Positions 7,242 through 16,809 of a DNA stretch of 41,109 nt are shown here, one piece after another. The stretch is from contig JAIRYS010000015.1 in NCBI GenBank assembly GCA_031267535.1, positions 1 to 41,109 on the forward strand, read 5' to 3'. Source of the stretch: Holosporales bacterium. GTDB taxonomy: Bacteria; Pseudomonadota; Alphaproteobacteria; UBA3830; JAIRWN01. The translations under genes were made by a program, and so were the position numbers. Below the pieces are notes generated by a model. The model was given only the letters and a program-made list of their open reading frames with translations, had not been told where the DNA came from and did no database searches. Position 1 is the stretch's first letter, and each line of letters begins with the position of its first letter.

Positions 7242-9125
7242 ATGAAATTTCTTTTAGACTGGATTAACTCATTTGACGACTGCGCCACAGTTTGGCGAGG
7301 CGACGAACATGTTTTTCATTTAACCTTGCAACACCAAGAAAATTGCTTCGCCGCTGCCAAAGCGACGCTTGTCAATTCACGCTTAAGTCAACTGGACTGC
7401 GTACGGAAACGTTACGCTCGCATTGGCATACAATGGGGCGACGGTTCGGACGTTCAGCCGATTTTTTTCGGATGTGTAACCGCGGTTCCCACTCGGATAG
7501 GGAAAAACCTTACCGTATTGGAACTGCTGTCGCGGCCGGACGATGCTTTTGAAAAATTTGAAAGGCTAAAGGCTAGATTGAAGAATTCGCCGGTGTGGGA
7601 CGAGCTGTTTGTCCCAGAAAGCCGTCAGGACGACCCAACCTACCTTCTGGAAGGAATATCCGGACTGTACTACTGGGACAAAGTTACCGGCGAACTTAGT
7701 GTCTCAGACATAAATTTTGGTCGCGAACACAGGGTGATAAATAGAACCACTTCTGCTGATATAGACCTCAAATTTTGCTCTGATCCGCTTGACTCAATAA
7801 ATATAAGAGTACAGGTCGAGTGGATTCAAAAAGCTCAAGGTATTCTTGACCTTTCAAGGTTTATATCCAAAAATTTCGCTGACGGAATCATAAACTCGTT
7901 TACGGGAAACGATCTCAAGCAACGCTTTAGACGCCTGCATTATGGAATAAAAAACAGCGCCTATAAACTTCTTCGCTGCGACGTCAAAGAGTCGGATGTT
8001 AAAGGCGCCCCGAGCTTTTACCCAGAATACTCCAGGTTGTTTGAGGTTACAGACGGAAGCGGCGGCAAACGTTCCATAAGGTTCAGAAGACATTGGTTTG
8101 ATTGTGACTGCCTTTTATATTGGAAATACAGGCAAAAACGCCGAGAAATAGCAAACATTACTCTGGAAAATTCGTTCCAACGAATCAGAAACGCCTGCCC
8201 AAACAGAAAAACGATCAATATTAAACTGCGCAGTATTGCTCTGCGGTCAGATGTTTTGCCTTGGATGGGACATACTTTCTATGCCGCCGATTCTCAGGTC
8301 GCGTTCGGTGGATATGTGTATGTATGCGTACAGGCCCATCGCTCTGGGAACAGCTTTGTGCCAGACCAAGATAAATGGCATTGTACAGGCAAAATTCCAA
8401 GCGCCATGCCGGACGCCTCTTCCGCAAGCTTCTTCCTGACTCCAAGAGGGCAATTAGCAGTAATGCACGCTGTTATGATGGCAAGGGCCCATCTCGCCTG
8501 GTCTACCAGATGTATAGAAGTAACTTTCCGAGGCTCCGTTGAAGATTTTGCCTCAATAACGCTTGATATGCACGTAACGCTGAACTGCCAAGATCTGCCT
8601 GGCGGGTCGGTAACCGGCAAGGTTATAAAAACTTTGCTTTTTGCCGATGGTAAAACTGGCCGACAGTATGTTGATATCACAATCGCCTGTTCCGTAGGTA
8701 AAGCTCGGCATGGGGTCCATTTGGAGCTAGATAAACACACCGAGCCGCTAATTAATTACGCTGACCAAAACTATGCCAATGACGAGATCTTTGTCCGAGG
8801 CGACAAGCTGAGCATACAAGACGTCAGCATTCCGGACTTTACCTCGAAAGCCAAAATCGACGGAATATTGGCCCCCAGCCTTATGGACATTGCTGATTTG
8901 GTCGATGACGTCAGAATTGCCAACTCACCGGAAGAGCAAGAATCTGTCATGAACTCTGTTATGCATCTGCGTTCAGTAGATGCGCTTAAGCAAGCGCTTA
9001 ATCATAGCAGAACGCAAATATACCTGAAGCTAAGGAACATAAATCACAAGATGACTTTGGAGCATGAGGTAAACGTCACGGCACAAACGTCATGGAGCGC
9101 GCCAGAAGGCGTCAAAATCGATTAA
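7242..9125 (+). CDS. Large phage tail/baseplate-like protein (627 aa)
   Basis: Predicted tail-tip or baseplate protein. The first 110 residues are beta-rich, with the pattern W-x-G-D-xx-F ... IFFGCVTAVPTRIGKNLTVLELLSRP, reminiscent of the N-terminal domain of tail hub proteins; this is a fold-level guess. Around residues 350-385 is an aromatic segment (GGYVYVCVQAHRSGN followed by DKWHCTG) like the small carbohydrate-binding modules of phage fibres. The C-terminal quarter is acidic and helical. AGGAA lies 5 nt before the ATG. It is the first gene after the inverted transporter, so it probably needs its own promoter, though none is clear. No direct equivalent in RcGTA order was recognised. Confidence 0.6.
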   Translation: MKFLLDWINSFDDCATVWRGDEHVFHLTLQHQENCFAAAKATLVNSRLSQLDCVRKRYARIGIQWGDGSDVQPIFFGCVTAVPTRIGKNLTVLELLSRPDDAFEKFERLKARLKNSPVWDELFVPESRQDDPTYLLEGISGLYYWDKVTGELSVSDINFGREHRVINRTTSADIDLKFCSDPLDSINIRVQVEWIQKAQGILDLSRFISKNFADGIINSFTGNDLKQRFRRLHYGIKNSAYKLLRCDVKESDVKGAPSFYPEYSRLFEVTDGSGGKRSIRFRRHWFDCDCLLYWKYRQKRREIANITLENSFQRIRNACPNRKTINIKLRSIALRSDVLPWMGHTFYAADSQVAFGGYVYVCVQAHRSGNSFVPDQDKWHCTGKIPSAMPDASSASFFLTPRGQLAVMHAVMMARAHLAWSTRCIEVTFRGSVEDFASITLDMHVTLNCQDLPGGSVTGKVIKTLLFADGKTGRQYVDITIACSVGKARHGVHLELDKHTEPLINYADQNYANDEIFVRGDKLSIQDVSIPDFTSKAKIDGILAPSLMDIADLVDDVRIANSPEEQESVMNSVMHLRSVDALKQALNHSRTQIYLKLRNINHKMTLEHEVNVTAQTSWSAPEGVKID

Positions 9126-9145
9126 AAAGACAAAGGAGAAGCTTT

Positions 9146-10114
9146 ATGCAAATCAACAGAAGCGTACGTCAGGCGCTATTTGCGCCAGAAGTGCAAATTG
9201 AGCCGCCCGAAGATTTTGCTGAATACATCAATATAAATCCGTGCTTGGATACGCGCCTGTTAGCTTTGCAAGCAGAAGCTTACGCGTTGACAGAACTGGA
9301 TTCTGCCACAAGGTGGCCCGATAAAATTCTTCTGCATGTAAATGTTATGGGTATTCCGATTGGCGCAGAGGCCACAGTTTCAAGAACAGACGGCAATCGC
9401 TCGATCGGCGTCGTACCGCTTTATTCGCCGGAGTCGGCTTATGACCGCGAAGAAGCTGAGCTTATAAGGATTGCCATGCATAAAGCGCTGGAAGTCACCT
9501 ATGCCGGCAGTGGAAGCGCGATGTTTTTAACTTCCGATCAGCATCAGGAGCTTTCGATCAAAGCTGACCTAATTGCCAATAATTCAGGTAAAGTTCTGAT
9601 CCCAGAAAACAACATCATATATACAAAGCCATTTGCTTGCCAATCCGCAACCCGCATGGAGGAAAAATGGCGTAGGGATGCGTCATTCTGGGCGCTGGAT
9701 TTTCCGTTATTTGAGGGCGCCAACGGCGCGCCAATCTTAGCGTCGCTGCACGCTTTTGGCGGAATATGGCACAGCGAGCTTAGTCCAGCAGAAATGGAAC
9801 AGGTCTATTTTCAGATAACAAACAACGGCGGAAAAACTCGCGTGCATCCTACAAAAACCAGTTCTTGGCAGACGGACAGTATCGACCCACACGCCAAGTT
9901 CAGTAATGTAGACGGCACAGGCGTTGTCTGCTGGGACGATATAAGCGCCGAGCAACATCTTTCGCTTGAGCAAGCTGTTGCGAACGGTTTCGCACGCATC
10001 TCCATCGCTGGCGAGAACGGAGAAACCTGCGTGTACAAGTCGTCCCAAATCTTACGATCAGTTATCGATACTAAAACATTCGATATGTACTTTTTACGTA
10101 CAAAGGAGATGTAA
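9146..10114 (+). CDS. Hypothetical phage structural protein (322 aa)
   Basis: No family recognised. The ATG at 9146 is chosen because AAGGAG lies about 8 nt upstream; the frame extends further upstream over the end of the preceding gene. The N-terminal 120 residues look like a compact domain with LLHVNVMGIPIGAEATV strands. The rest is mixed, with several Trp-containing segments (ATRMEEKWRRDASFWALDFPL, in two halves) and no membrane span. Position between the baseplate-like protein and a fibre-like protein suggests a tail-tip or appendage role. That is inference from context only. Confidence 0.6.
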   Translation: MQINRSVRQALFAPEVQIEPPEDFAEYININPCLDTRLLALQAEAYALTELDSATRWPDKILLHVNVMGIPIGAEATVSRTDGNRSIGVVPLYSPESAYDREEAELIRIAMHKALEVTYAGSGSAMFLTSDQHQELSIKADLIANNSGKVLIPENNIIYTKPFACQSATRMEEKWRRDASFWALDFPLFEGANGAPILASLHAFGGIWHSELSPAEMEQVYFQITNNGGKTRVHPTKTSSWQTDSIDPHAKFSNVDGTGVVCWDDISAEQHLSLEQAVANGFARISIAGENGETCVYKSSQILRSVIDTKTFDMYFLRTKEM

Positions 10115-10115
10115 C

Positions 10116-10493
10116 ATGTCAATTATTTACAGGAATATCAAAGGCATACCGCTTACTTCCGATGAAGTGGATGAAAATTTTAGGAACCTAGATGTCCGCT
10201 TGGCCAGGCTGGAAAACGACCAGGACGGCGCAGAAACGGTATGCCGGATTGAACAGGAATTTAATGTTCTAAAGTTTTTTACCGATCGCGGGCGTGAAAT
10301 CGGAAGCGCCACAATCCCGCCCTTGCAGCTAAACCCTCAAGGCGAATGGAGGACTGGAGCTAGGTATGCCATGAACGACCTGGTCGCCAATGGCAATGGG
10401 CAAGTCTGGATTTGTTTGAATCCGCATACAGCCGAGGGTTGGGAAAAAGACAGAAGCAAGTGGGCCTTATTTTTGCGATTTAATGGAGCATGA
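10116..10493 (+). CDS. Small tail-fibre-like protein with aromatic binding module (125 aa)
   Basis: The N-terminus (residues 1-35) has the IPLTSDEVDENFRNLDVRL pattern commonly seen at the start of phage fibre and appendage proteins. The second half has a GEWRTGARYAMNDLVA ... VWICLNPHTA ... WALFLRF segment with the Trp/Tyr spacing of small carbohydrate-binding modules, similar to one in the 627 aa protein upstream. AAGGAG lies 8 nt before the ATG at 10116, which is one base after the preceding stop. A longer frame starting at 9966 overlaps the previous gene and is not used. It probably helps attach to surface glycans. Confidence 0.65.
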   Translation: MSIIYRNIKGIPLTSDEVDENFRNLDVRLARLENDQDGAETVCRIEQEFNVLKFFTDRGREIGSATIPPLQLNPQGEWRTGARYAMNDLVANGNGQVWICLNPHTAEGWEKDRSKWALFLRFNGA

Positions 10494-10496
10494 TTT

Positions 10497-10925
10497 ATGA
10501 AGCGAATTTCGTATAACCATGAAGATGAAGACGTTCTTGCCAGAACCATATTTGGTGAGGCCAGGGGCGAATATCAAAAGATTGGCGTCAACGCCCTCGT
10601 CGCAATTGGTAATGTTGTGCTAAATCGAACAAGCCTTGGCGGTTTTTTCGGCAACAGCATCTGTGAAGTTTGTAAAAAGCCTTGGCAGTTCGCTTGCTGG
10701 AATATCGGCGATCCAAACTTGCCGATAATCAGCAAGGCCGACAAATCCGACTTTTTGTTCGAGATTTGCTGTGGGGTAGCTTCGGCTCTCTTGCAAGGCA
10801 AATGGTCGGATTTAACCAAAGGCAGCGATCACTATCATTCGCGTGACGTTCGGCCGCATTGGGCCAAAAACGTTACCCCCAGGTTAAAACTTGGGGCGCA
10901 TGTTTTCTATAAATTGCAATCGTAA
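10497..10925 (+). CDS. SleB-family cell wall hydrolase (endolysin-like)
   Basis: Predicted peptidoglycan hydrolase of the SleB/cell wall hydrolase family, 142 aa. The key Glu lies in IFGEARGE (about residue 21), followed by the family pattern GVNALVAIGNVVLNR, then KPWQFACWN in the substrate cleft region and DHYHSRDVRPHWA near the C-terminus. There is no signal peptide, so access to the wall would need a holin. The gene directly downstream encodes a holin-like membrane protein. SleB-type enzymes occur both in GTA/prophage clusters and in host cell wall turnover; the context favours lysis or particle entry. Confidence 0.88.
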   Translation: MKRISYNHEDEDVLARTIFGEARGEYQKIGVNALVAIGNVVLNRTSLGGFFGNSICEVCKKPWQFACWNIGDPNLPIISKADKSDFLFEICCGVASALLQGKWSDLTKGSDHYHSRDVRPHWAKNVTPRLKLGAHVFYKLQS

Positions 10926-10957
10926 TGTTTCTATGTATTTGAGGAGGAAAAAAAACT

Positions 10958-11491
10958 ATGAGTAAACAATTGATATCATTCGCTTTTGGTCTGAGCGAGT
11001 TTGCGCCTGTAATCAAAAGATGGCTGGAAAGCGAGAACGCCAAAAAAAACGCACAGACCATAAAGGACTTGGCCGTCTCTGTCACAAACGCAAAAAGCGA
11101 GGCAGAGGTATTTCAAATCCTTACATCCGACAAAGACGCTGCTGTTAAATTTCAGTGCGAAATTGTGAAGCTGGTCGACGAGATGGAAAGAAGTCTGCAA
11201 AAAGAACACCACAAAAAATTTATACAAAGAGTAGTCTCTAGCAGCGATAGATGCGGCCGATCAAAGGCTGGAATTATGGCTTTATGCGCTGTGCTGGGAC
11301 TGACATTCTGTCTGGGGATTTTGTCTTTACAAAGGAAGTCTTTATCCGGAGAAGTTGTTGGTATCATATCGACCATTGCCGGCATTTTTGGCTCGTGCTT
11401 AAAAGATGTATACAGCGCTGAATTCGGCGCCCGAGATCGCACAATTCCATTGATTCAAGAGGACGCGACGGAATCAAAAAAAGTAAAATGA
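10958..11491 (+). CDS. Holin-like membrane protein (GTA 3TM-holin type)
   Basis: A 177 aa protein with a charged, helical N-terminal region (EVFQILTSDKDAAVKF, then a Lys/Glu-rich coiled stretch) and two clear C-terminal membrane spans, GIMALCAVLGLTFCLGILSL and GEVVGIISTIAGIFGSC, followed by a charged tail. This arrangement resembles the holins of alphaproteobacterial GTA clusters, which open the inner membrane for release. A strong GAGGAGG ribosome site precedes the ATG. It forms a two-gene lysis cassette with the upstream SleB hydrolase and is the last gene of the module. Family assignment is by pattern and position, not by a catalytic motif. Confidence 0.65.
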   Translation: MSKQLISFAFGLSEFAPVIKRWLESENAKKNAQTIKDLAVSVTNAKSEAEVFQILTSDKDAAVKFQCEIVKLVDEMERSLQKEHHKKFIQRVVSSSDRCGRSKAGIMALCAVLGLTFCLGILSLQRKSLSGEVVGIISTIAGIFGSCLKDVYSAEFGARDRTIPLIQEDATESKKVK

Positions 11492-11557
11492 GCAAGCTGT
11501 CTTTAGAGCCAATTCGTTTTTGATTCAAAAATACGCAGCCTTGTGCTAGCGTCCGGT

Positions 11558-12697
11558 ATGCTTAGAAGGCCGAATAGGGGAAATTTTTCACCGGGTCCGT
11601 GCGCTAAAAGACCCGGGTGGAATGTTCTTGAGTTAAAAGATGCGCTTGTTGGCAGGTCTCATAGGTCAAAAGATGGCATTGCCAAAATTAACCAGCTGAC
11701 TAATTTGCTGCGTGAAATTTTGCTGATTCCAGATGATTATTTAGTGGGAATTATATCGGGATCCGCAACCGGAGCCGTTGAGTGCGCTATGTGGAATTTG
11801 CTTGGCTTGCGCGGAGTTGACGCTGTTTGTACCGACGTGTTTAGTCAAACTTGGAAGGATGAGATTGAACATCAGCTAAAAATACCTGATTTGCGAATCT
11901 TTTCTTTTGATGGCGTCAATCTGCCAAACATTAAAGCATGTTCGTTTGAGCGAGATATAGTATTTGCCGCAGAAGGAACAACCAGCGGTGTGACCATATC
12001 CAATCTCGACTGGATCAGTGATTCTAGATCGGCGTTGGTAATCTGCGACGCAGCATCGTATGTGTTTTCGTATAATGTCCCATGGCGCAAACTGGATGCA
12101 GTGGCTTTTTCTTGGCAGAAAGGTTTGGGCGGCGAGGCCGGACACGGCGTGCTTGTCCTGGGACCTCGGGCTGTTCAAAGGATTACAGATTTCACGCCTG
12201 TATGGCCGATACCCAGGATTTATAATCTCAAAAAATCTGGGAAATTTCATCAATTGATATTTGACGGGCATACGATAAACACGCCTTCATTGTTGACAAT
12301 CGAAGATTTTATAAGCGCTTTGAGTTGGTCTAAATCAATCGGCGGTATCGAAGCTTTGATGGCGCGCGTTGATAAAAATTACATCGTAATGAAAAAATGG
12401 GTCAATCAAAGCCGATTTTTTGAATTTTTAATTTCAGATGAATCTATCAGGTCGAGAAATATTAGCTGCCTGAAAATTAAATCAACCAACCTAAGCGTTC
12501 AAGATCAGTGGTTGACCATAAAAGATGTGGCGTTGTGGCTGGAAGAAAACGCAGATATCTACGACATAGCTGGACATCCCAATTCTTTCTATCCAAACAT
12601 AAGAATATGGCATGGACCTACCATAGAATGTTTGGACCTTGAAGTAGCTCTTCCGTGGCTTGATTTGGCGTTCTCAAAAGTTTCTAACCTAACCTAA
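11558..12697 (+). CDS. serC: Phosphoserine aminotransferase
   Basis: PLP enzyme converting 3-phosphohydroxypyruvate and glutamate to phosphoserine in serine synthesis. The sequence follows the SerC subtype common in alphaproteobacteria: NFSPGPCAKRPGW at the N-terminus, LVGRSHRSKDG, ISGSATGAVECAMWNLLG, AEGTTSGVTISN, and the PLP-binding Lys in AFSWQKGLGGEAGHG, then FDGHTINTPS. Length of about 379 aa is usual. The ATG at 11558 gives a normal N-terminus; a GTG at 11543 would add five residues. It follows the phage module by 66 nt and has no serA or serB beside it. Aminotransferase residues look intact, so the enzyme is likely active. Confidence 0.92.
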   Translation: MLRRPNRGNFSPGPCAKRPGWNVLELKDALVGRSHRSKDGIAKINQLTNLLREILLIPDDYLVGIISGSATGAVECAMWNLLGLRGVDAVCTDVFSQTWKDEIEHQLKIPDLRIFSFDGVNLPNIKACSFERDIVFAAEGTTSGVTISNLDWISDSRSALVICDAASYVFSYNVPWRKLDAVAFSWQKGLGGEAGHGVLVLGPRAVQRITDFTPVWPIPRIYNLKKSGKFHQLIFDGHTINTPSLLTIEDFISALSWSKSIGGIEALMARVDKNYIVMKKWVNQSRFFEFLISDESIRSRNISCLKIKSTNLSVQDQWLTIKDVALWLEENADIYDIAGHPNSFYPNIRIWHGPTIECLDLEVALPWLDLAFSKVSNLT

Positions 12698-12899
12698 GCG
12701 CTGATTAATAAGTCGGCGCTGCAGCTGGTTAGCGCTTTATAAACAAATGCCACTTGATTGCTATGGCATAGAGGATATAGGATGAAATGTCGTTGCAGTC
12801 ACAAAAAGCCGTTGAAAGCGGCGGCTTGCTATCCAGAAGGTTTTGATCTCCTCCTTCTAATCAACTGGGACAGGAAGTAATTTTGGGCTGCAGCGATCT

Positions 12900-12973
12900 G
12901 CGGGCGTAGCTTAATGGTAAAGCTTCGGCCTTCCAAGCCGACGACGTGGGTTCGATTCCCATCACCCGCTCCA
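12900..12973 (+). tRNA. tRNA-Gly (anticodon UCC)
   Basis: A 74-base cloverleaf with encoded CCA. The acceptor GCGGGCG pairs with CACCCGC, the D arm is GC-TTAATGGTAAA-GC, the anticodon loop CTTCCAA carries TCC, and the T arm is GTGGG-TTCGATT-CCCAT. One acceptor pair is a C-A mismatch where most tRNA-Gly genes have C-G. It lies between serC and dnaG. tRNA genes are common phage integration sites, but no integrase or att duplication is seen. Confidence 0.93.
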
Positions 12974-13014
12974 GGTGTGCTGTAACAGTTTGCTGCGAAT
13001 CTAGTCGGCATTTT

Positions 13015-14784
13015 ATGACTGGTTTTTATTCTCAAGACTTCCTAGACGTTCTGCGTGACCGAGTGACAATCTCGCAATTGTTCTCACAAAAAACGACCAT
13101 AAGAAGACATGGGCGAGATGTGTTCGCCATATGCCCGTTTCATCAAGAAAAAACTCCGTCTTGTAAGGTTGACGACGGCAAGGGGTTTTTCTATTGCTTT
13201 GGGTGTGGAGCCTCTGGAGACGCTATAGAATTTGTTCGAAAAACCGAAAACCTTTCATTCCTAGAAGCCGTAGAGAAACTGGCGTTACAGTTTGGGATGG
13301 AGCTGCCGACGCTGCAAAAAGACAAGGCTGATTCTCATATCAAGAAAGCATATGCGTTAATTGAACACACAGCCGTTTGGTACCACAACAATCTTAAGTC
13401 CAAGGCCGGCGAGCGGGCGTTGGAGTACTTACTTGGCAGAGGGGTTTCAGAAGAGCTGATTAACAAATTCCGTTTGGGCTATGCGCCGATATCACGCGAT
13501 GTGACGTTCAGGCATCTAAAGGCCTTTGAGCCAGACGCTAAGCTGCTGCAGGATTTTGGCCCAATTACCCAAAATTTAAGGGATAGATTCAGTGGACGTA
13601 TCATCTTTCCCATAGAGGACGATAAAGGAAGAGTGGTTGGTTTCGGCGGGCGCATTTTTGAGAACGAAGACCGTCCCAGCGCGAAGTATATCAACTCGCA
13701 AGAATCGGCGCTTTTTCATAAAAAATTACTGCTTTATAATTTATACAACGCCAAGCAGATGCCACAAGATGCTCCGCTTATCCTATGCGAAGGATATATG
13801 GACGTTTTGGCGCTTTATAAAGCCAACATAGGACGAGTAGTCGCCCCCTTGGGGACCGCAATAAGCGAAGAACAGATCATAAGCTGTTGGAAAATCTGCC
13901 AAGAACCTATCATCATGTTGGACGGTGATAACGCCGGAATCAGGGCGGCAGAGCGCTTGATGGAAAAGATTGTTCCATATCTGCGCTCGGGTTGTTCGTT
14001 GAAATTTTGCATACTGCCGAAAGACGAAGACCCAGATTCGCTGGTGGCGTCAGGAAAAACCAGCCTGATAGCAAATTTTATAAAAGAGCCTAAAAGCATC
14101 CTAGAAATGCTGTGGTCAATGCATGTGTCAAAGATTACAAAACACACGCCGGAAAGCGCGGCCAGCTTGAGGCACAGCCTGCGCAACACGATTGGCAGAA
14201 TAGTTGACGCAGACCTAAGGCAAACCTATGGCAAAGCCATTGCGGCTTTGCTTAAGGATTATACTGACGCCGTTATACGCAGCACGATTAGGCCAACAAA
14301 AATTCAGCGATTGAGCGTCGGAAATAAGCTGAAACAGCAGGATACATCAGACTTGGCAGCAAAAATACTTGTTGCGACAATCTTGAATCATCCGCATTTA
14401 TTAAGTAGAATAGAGCAACAGTTCTTGGAGCTTATCGCCAATCGCGTTGACCTTAATAATCTTGGGGACGCCGTGTTATCGTTGTATCAATCGGGCAGCT
14501 GTTCACGCGAACAGTTATTGGCGGGATTGACTGAACGCGGACACGACCTGAGTTGGTTAGGCGAAGGCCTTTATAAATACGCGAGGTTTGCAAGAGATAT
14601 AGCAGATGATGACGTGGCTTATAACGGCTGGATAAGTATGTGGGAGACCTCGTTCATCAAAAAGAATGTGAATGAAGAAGCCAAGCTTTTGGCAAACAAG
14701 CTGAAGACAAGTTTTTCTGAGTCGGATTGGACCAGATTGCAAGCGCTAAAAAGCAGCGTGTTTAATGGCAAAATGGAGGAATAA
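13015..14784 (+). CDS. dnaG: DNA primase
   Basis: Makes RNA primers at the replication fork. Domains in order: N-terminal zinc finger (CPFH ... [11 protein letters not shown], about residues 40-66), RNA polymerase core with FGGRIF and KYINSQES, the TOPRIM fold ([15 protein letters not shown] with the catalytic Glu, then APLGTAIS and [10 protein letters not shown]), and a C-terminal helicase-binding region. About 589 aa, normal length. The ATG at 13015 is chosen since the zinc finger starts at the usual distance; a longer frame runs back into the tRNA gene. rpoD starts one base after its stop, the conserved dnaG-rpoD pair of alphaproteobacteria. Confidence 0.95.
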   Translation: MTGFYSQDFLDVLRDRVTISQLFSQKTTIRRHGRDVFAICPFHQEKTPSCKVDDGKGFFYCFGCGASGDAIEFVRKTENLSFLEAVEKLALQFGMELPTLQKDKADSHIKKAYALIEHTAVWYHNNLKSKAGERALEYLLGRGVSEELINKFRLGYAPISRDVTFRHLKAFEPDAKLLQDFGPITQNLRDRFSGRIIFPIEDDKGRVVGFGGRIFENEDRPSAKYINSQESALFHKKLLLYNLYNAKQMPQDAPLILCEGYMDVLALYKANIGRVVAPLGTAISEEQIISCWKICQEPIIMLDGDNAGIRAAERLMEKIVPYLRSGCSLKFCILPKDEDPDSLVASGKTSLIANFIKEPKSILEMLWSMHVSKITKHTPESAASLRHSLRNTIGRIVDADLRQTYGKAIAALLKDYTDAVIRSTIRPTKIQRLSVGNKLKQQDTSDLAAKILVATILNHPHLLSRIEQQFLELIANRVDLNNLGDAVLSLYQSGSCSREQLLAGLTERGHDLSWLGEGLYKYARFARDIADDDVAYNGWISMWETSFIKKNVNEEAKLLANKLKTSFSESDWTRLQALKSSVFNGKMEE

Positions 14785-14785
14785 C

Positions 14786-16720
14786 GTGGCAAAAAACAGC
14801 ATTTCGCAAAAAGATATTGAAGACAGCAATGTGAAAAATACCGAAAAGGTTATTGAAAAGGCTGAAGCAGAAAATGCTCCAACCGTGAATCGCGCGGCCT
14901 TTCAGCGATTGCTGGTCAAAGGAAAAGCGCGTGGGTTTGTCACTTATGACGAACTGGAACGAGCGCTTCCCAAAAATCAGGTGCCGGTTGAGGAAATTGA
15001 AGAGGCCATAGCGCAGATTACGGCGCTTAACGTCTCTGTAATGGAGACCGATAAGGCGGTCGATATATCCCCAGCGGTTGCAATAGACGACGCCGAGGAA
15101 GTTGAGGAAGAAGAAGAGCTAGAAGAAGAAACGACAGAAAGCAGTGGCGAGCCAGCCGCCACAGAAGACCCCGTCCGCATGTATCTGCGTGAGATGGGCA
15201 ATGTTGAACTTCTCTCTCGTGAAGGCGAGGTGGTTCTGGCTAAAAAGATTGAATCTGGCAAGCTGACAGTCATTGAAGGGCTTTGTCGTACATCTCTGAC
15301 GTTTGAGAAACTAAGCGGATGGCTAGAAGGTATCGAGAAAAAGACCGTCTTACCAAGAGAGATTTTTCAAATTGACATCGGCAATGAAGATGACGAAACG
15401 GCAGACGACGTCAGCGATACAGGCGACGTAAGCGGTGCGGTGGATGAAGCTGACGACAATACCGCTAAAAGCGCAGTTGATATCGCAGAAGCCCAGATGA
15501 CGCCGCAATTTATTGAGTCTTTGAAAGAAATTTTGGCTCTACGTAAAAAGCAACTGGATATGCTTAAGAAGGGCCCAAACGGTGCGTTTGATAAAACTCA
15601 GCAAAAAAAATACGAGCGGCTGATATCTCAAATGGTTGCCAGTATCGACAAGCTTAAGTTGAATCAAGCCAGGATTTCCGAGCTTATGACAGCTTTGTCA
15701 AGCCTAAACAAACGTTTGATGCATAGCGAAGGGGCTTTGCTGCGTTTTACCCATGATTTGAAGATTAATCGTGATGAGTTCTTAAAACATTATTATGGCA
15801 ATGAAACGAATCCAGATTGGATCTCGGCATTAAAGTTGCTTAAGAAGAAAAATTGGACCAATTTCATCGACAGACATCTCATAGACCTCATGAATCATCA
15901 GAAAGAGGTCGAGAACATAGAGAAAACCAGCGGCTTGGCAATAGCAGATTTTCGCGAAACTATCAAAAAAATTCAAAAAGGGGACGCGGAAGCCAATCAA
16001 GCTAAGAGAGATATGATTGAAGCCAACTTACGCTTAGTGATCTCGATTGCCAAAAAATATACCAACAGAGGACTGCAGTTCCTGGACCTGATTCAAGAGG
16101 GCAATATTGGCTTGATGAAGGCGGTTGATAAATTTGAGTATCAACGAGGGTATAAATTTTCGACATATGCGACTTGGTGGATTAGGCAGGCGATCACTAG
16201 GTCAATCGCCGATCAAGCAAGGACCATACGTATACCTGTCCATATGATCGAAACGATTAATAAAATAGTACGCACCTCGCGGCAGATACTGAACGATACT
16301 GGAATGGAGGCCACGCCGGAAGAGCTGGCCGCCAGACTCCGTATGCCAATCGATAAGGTGCGCAAGGTGCTGAAAATATCGAAAGAGCCGGTCAGCCTTG
16401 AAACGCCGGTCGGAGACGAAGAAGATTCGCATTTATATGATTTTATAGAAGATAAAAACGCAGTGATTCCCGTTGATGCGGCAATTAACTCTAAGTTGCG
16501 TGAGGCGGCTAATATGGCGCTTACAACCTTGACTCCACGTGAAGAGAGGGTGCTTCGTATGCGTTTTGGTATAGGCATGAATACAGACCATACTCTTGAA
16601 GAAGTAGGCCAACAGTTCTCTGTAACTCGCGAACGAATAAGGCAAATCGAAGCCAAAGCGCTTAGGAAGCTTAAGCATCCAAGCCGTTCTCGCAGATTAA
16701 GAAGCTTTTTGGACGCCTAG
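14786..16720 (+). CDS. rpoD: RNA polymerase primary sigma factor (sigma-70)
   Basis: Housekeeping sigma factor. Region 1.1 lies near residues 40-90 ([20 protein letters not shown]), followed by an acidic linker of mostly Glu, region 1.2 ([11 protein letters not shown]), a non-conserved insert, region 2 ([20 protein letters not shown] and [14 protein letters not shown], -10 recognition), region 3, and region 4 ([20 protein letters not shown], -35 recognition). The GTG at 14786 has GGAGG 7 nt upstream and sits one base after the dnaG stop; an ATG at 14765 overlaps dnaG and lacks a ribosome site. About 644 aa. Co-transcription with dnaG is expected. Confidence 0.95.
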   Translation: MAKNSISQKDIEDSNVKNTEKVIEKAEAENAPTVNRAAFQRLLVKGKARGFVTYDELERALPKNQVPVEEIEEAIAQITALNVSVMETDKAVDISPAVAIDDAEEVEEEEELEEETTESSGEPAATEDPVRMYLREMGNVELLSREGEVVLAKKIESGKLTVIEGLCRTSLTFEKLSGWLEGIEKKTVLPREIFQIDIGNEDDETADDVSDTGDVSGAVDEADDNTAKSAVDIAEAQMTPQFIESLKEILALRKKQLDMLKKGPNGAFDKTQQKKYERLISQMVASIDKLKLNQARISELMTALSSLNKRLMHSEGALLRFTHDLKINRDEFLKHYYGNETNPDWISALKLLKKKNWTNFIDRHLIDLMNHQKEVENIEKTSGLAIADFRETIKKIQKGDAEANQAKRDMIEANLRLVISIAKKYTNRGLQFLDLIQEGNIGLMKAVDKFEYQRGYKFSTYATWWIRQAITRSIADQARTIRIPVHMIETINKIVRTSRQILNDTGMEATPEELAARLRMPIDKVRKVLKISKEPVSLETPVGDEEDSHLYDFIEDKNAVIPVDAAINSKLREAANMALTTLTPREERVLRMRFGIGMNTDHTLEEVGQQFSVTRERIRQIEAKALRKLKHPSRSRRLRSFLDA

Positions 16721-16809
16721 GTTGTATTGGATGTTACAGCAGCTCGCGGAAATTAACGGTTTTTAGGCGAATTTGTTGGAAAATTGCTTATACAAGAGGC
16801 CGATTGCTT

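Noticed and set aside
12692-12742. Inverted repeat AAGCGCT/AGCGCTT after serC as a terminator
   Set aside because: The loop is about 30 nt and no proper T run follows, so it is too weak to call.
12782-12880. Short plus-strand frame of 32 codons before the tRNA-Gly gene
   Set aside because: It has an AGGATATAGG-like site before an ATG, but is short, has no family match I can name, and no conserved neighbour context.
12900-12973. tRNA-Gly as the attachment site of the neighbouring phage module
   Set aside because: No integrase is present, no duplicate of the tRNA 3' end is seen in the window, and serC lies between the tRNA and the module.
12829-13035. Minus-strand ORF of 68 codons over the tRNA-Gly gene
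   Set aside because: It overlaps a well-formed tRNA on the other strand and its text (GNRTHVVGLEGRSFTIKLR) is the familiar reverse-strand translation of a tRNA, not a gene.
16213-16656. Minus-strand ORF of 147 codons opposite rpoD
   Set aside because: Antisense to conserved sigma regions 3 and 4; no independent support.
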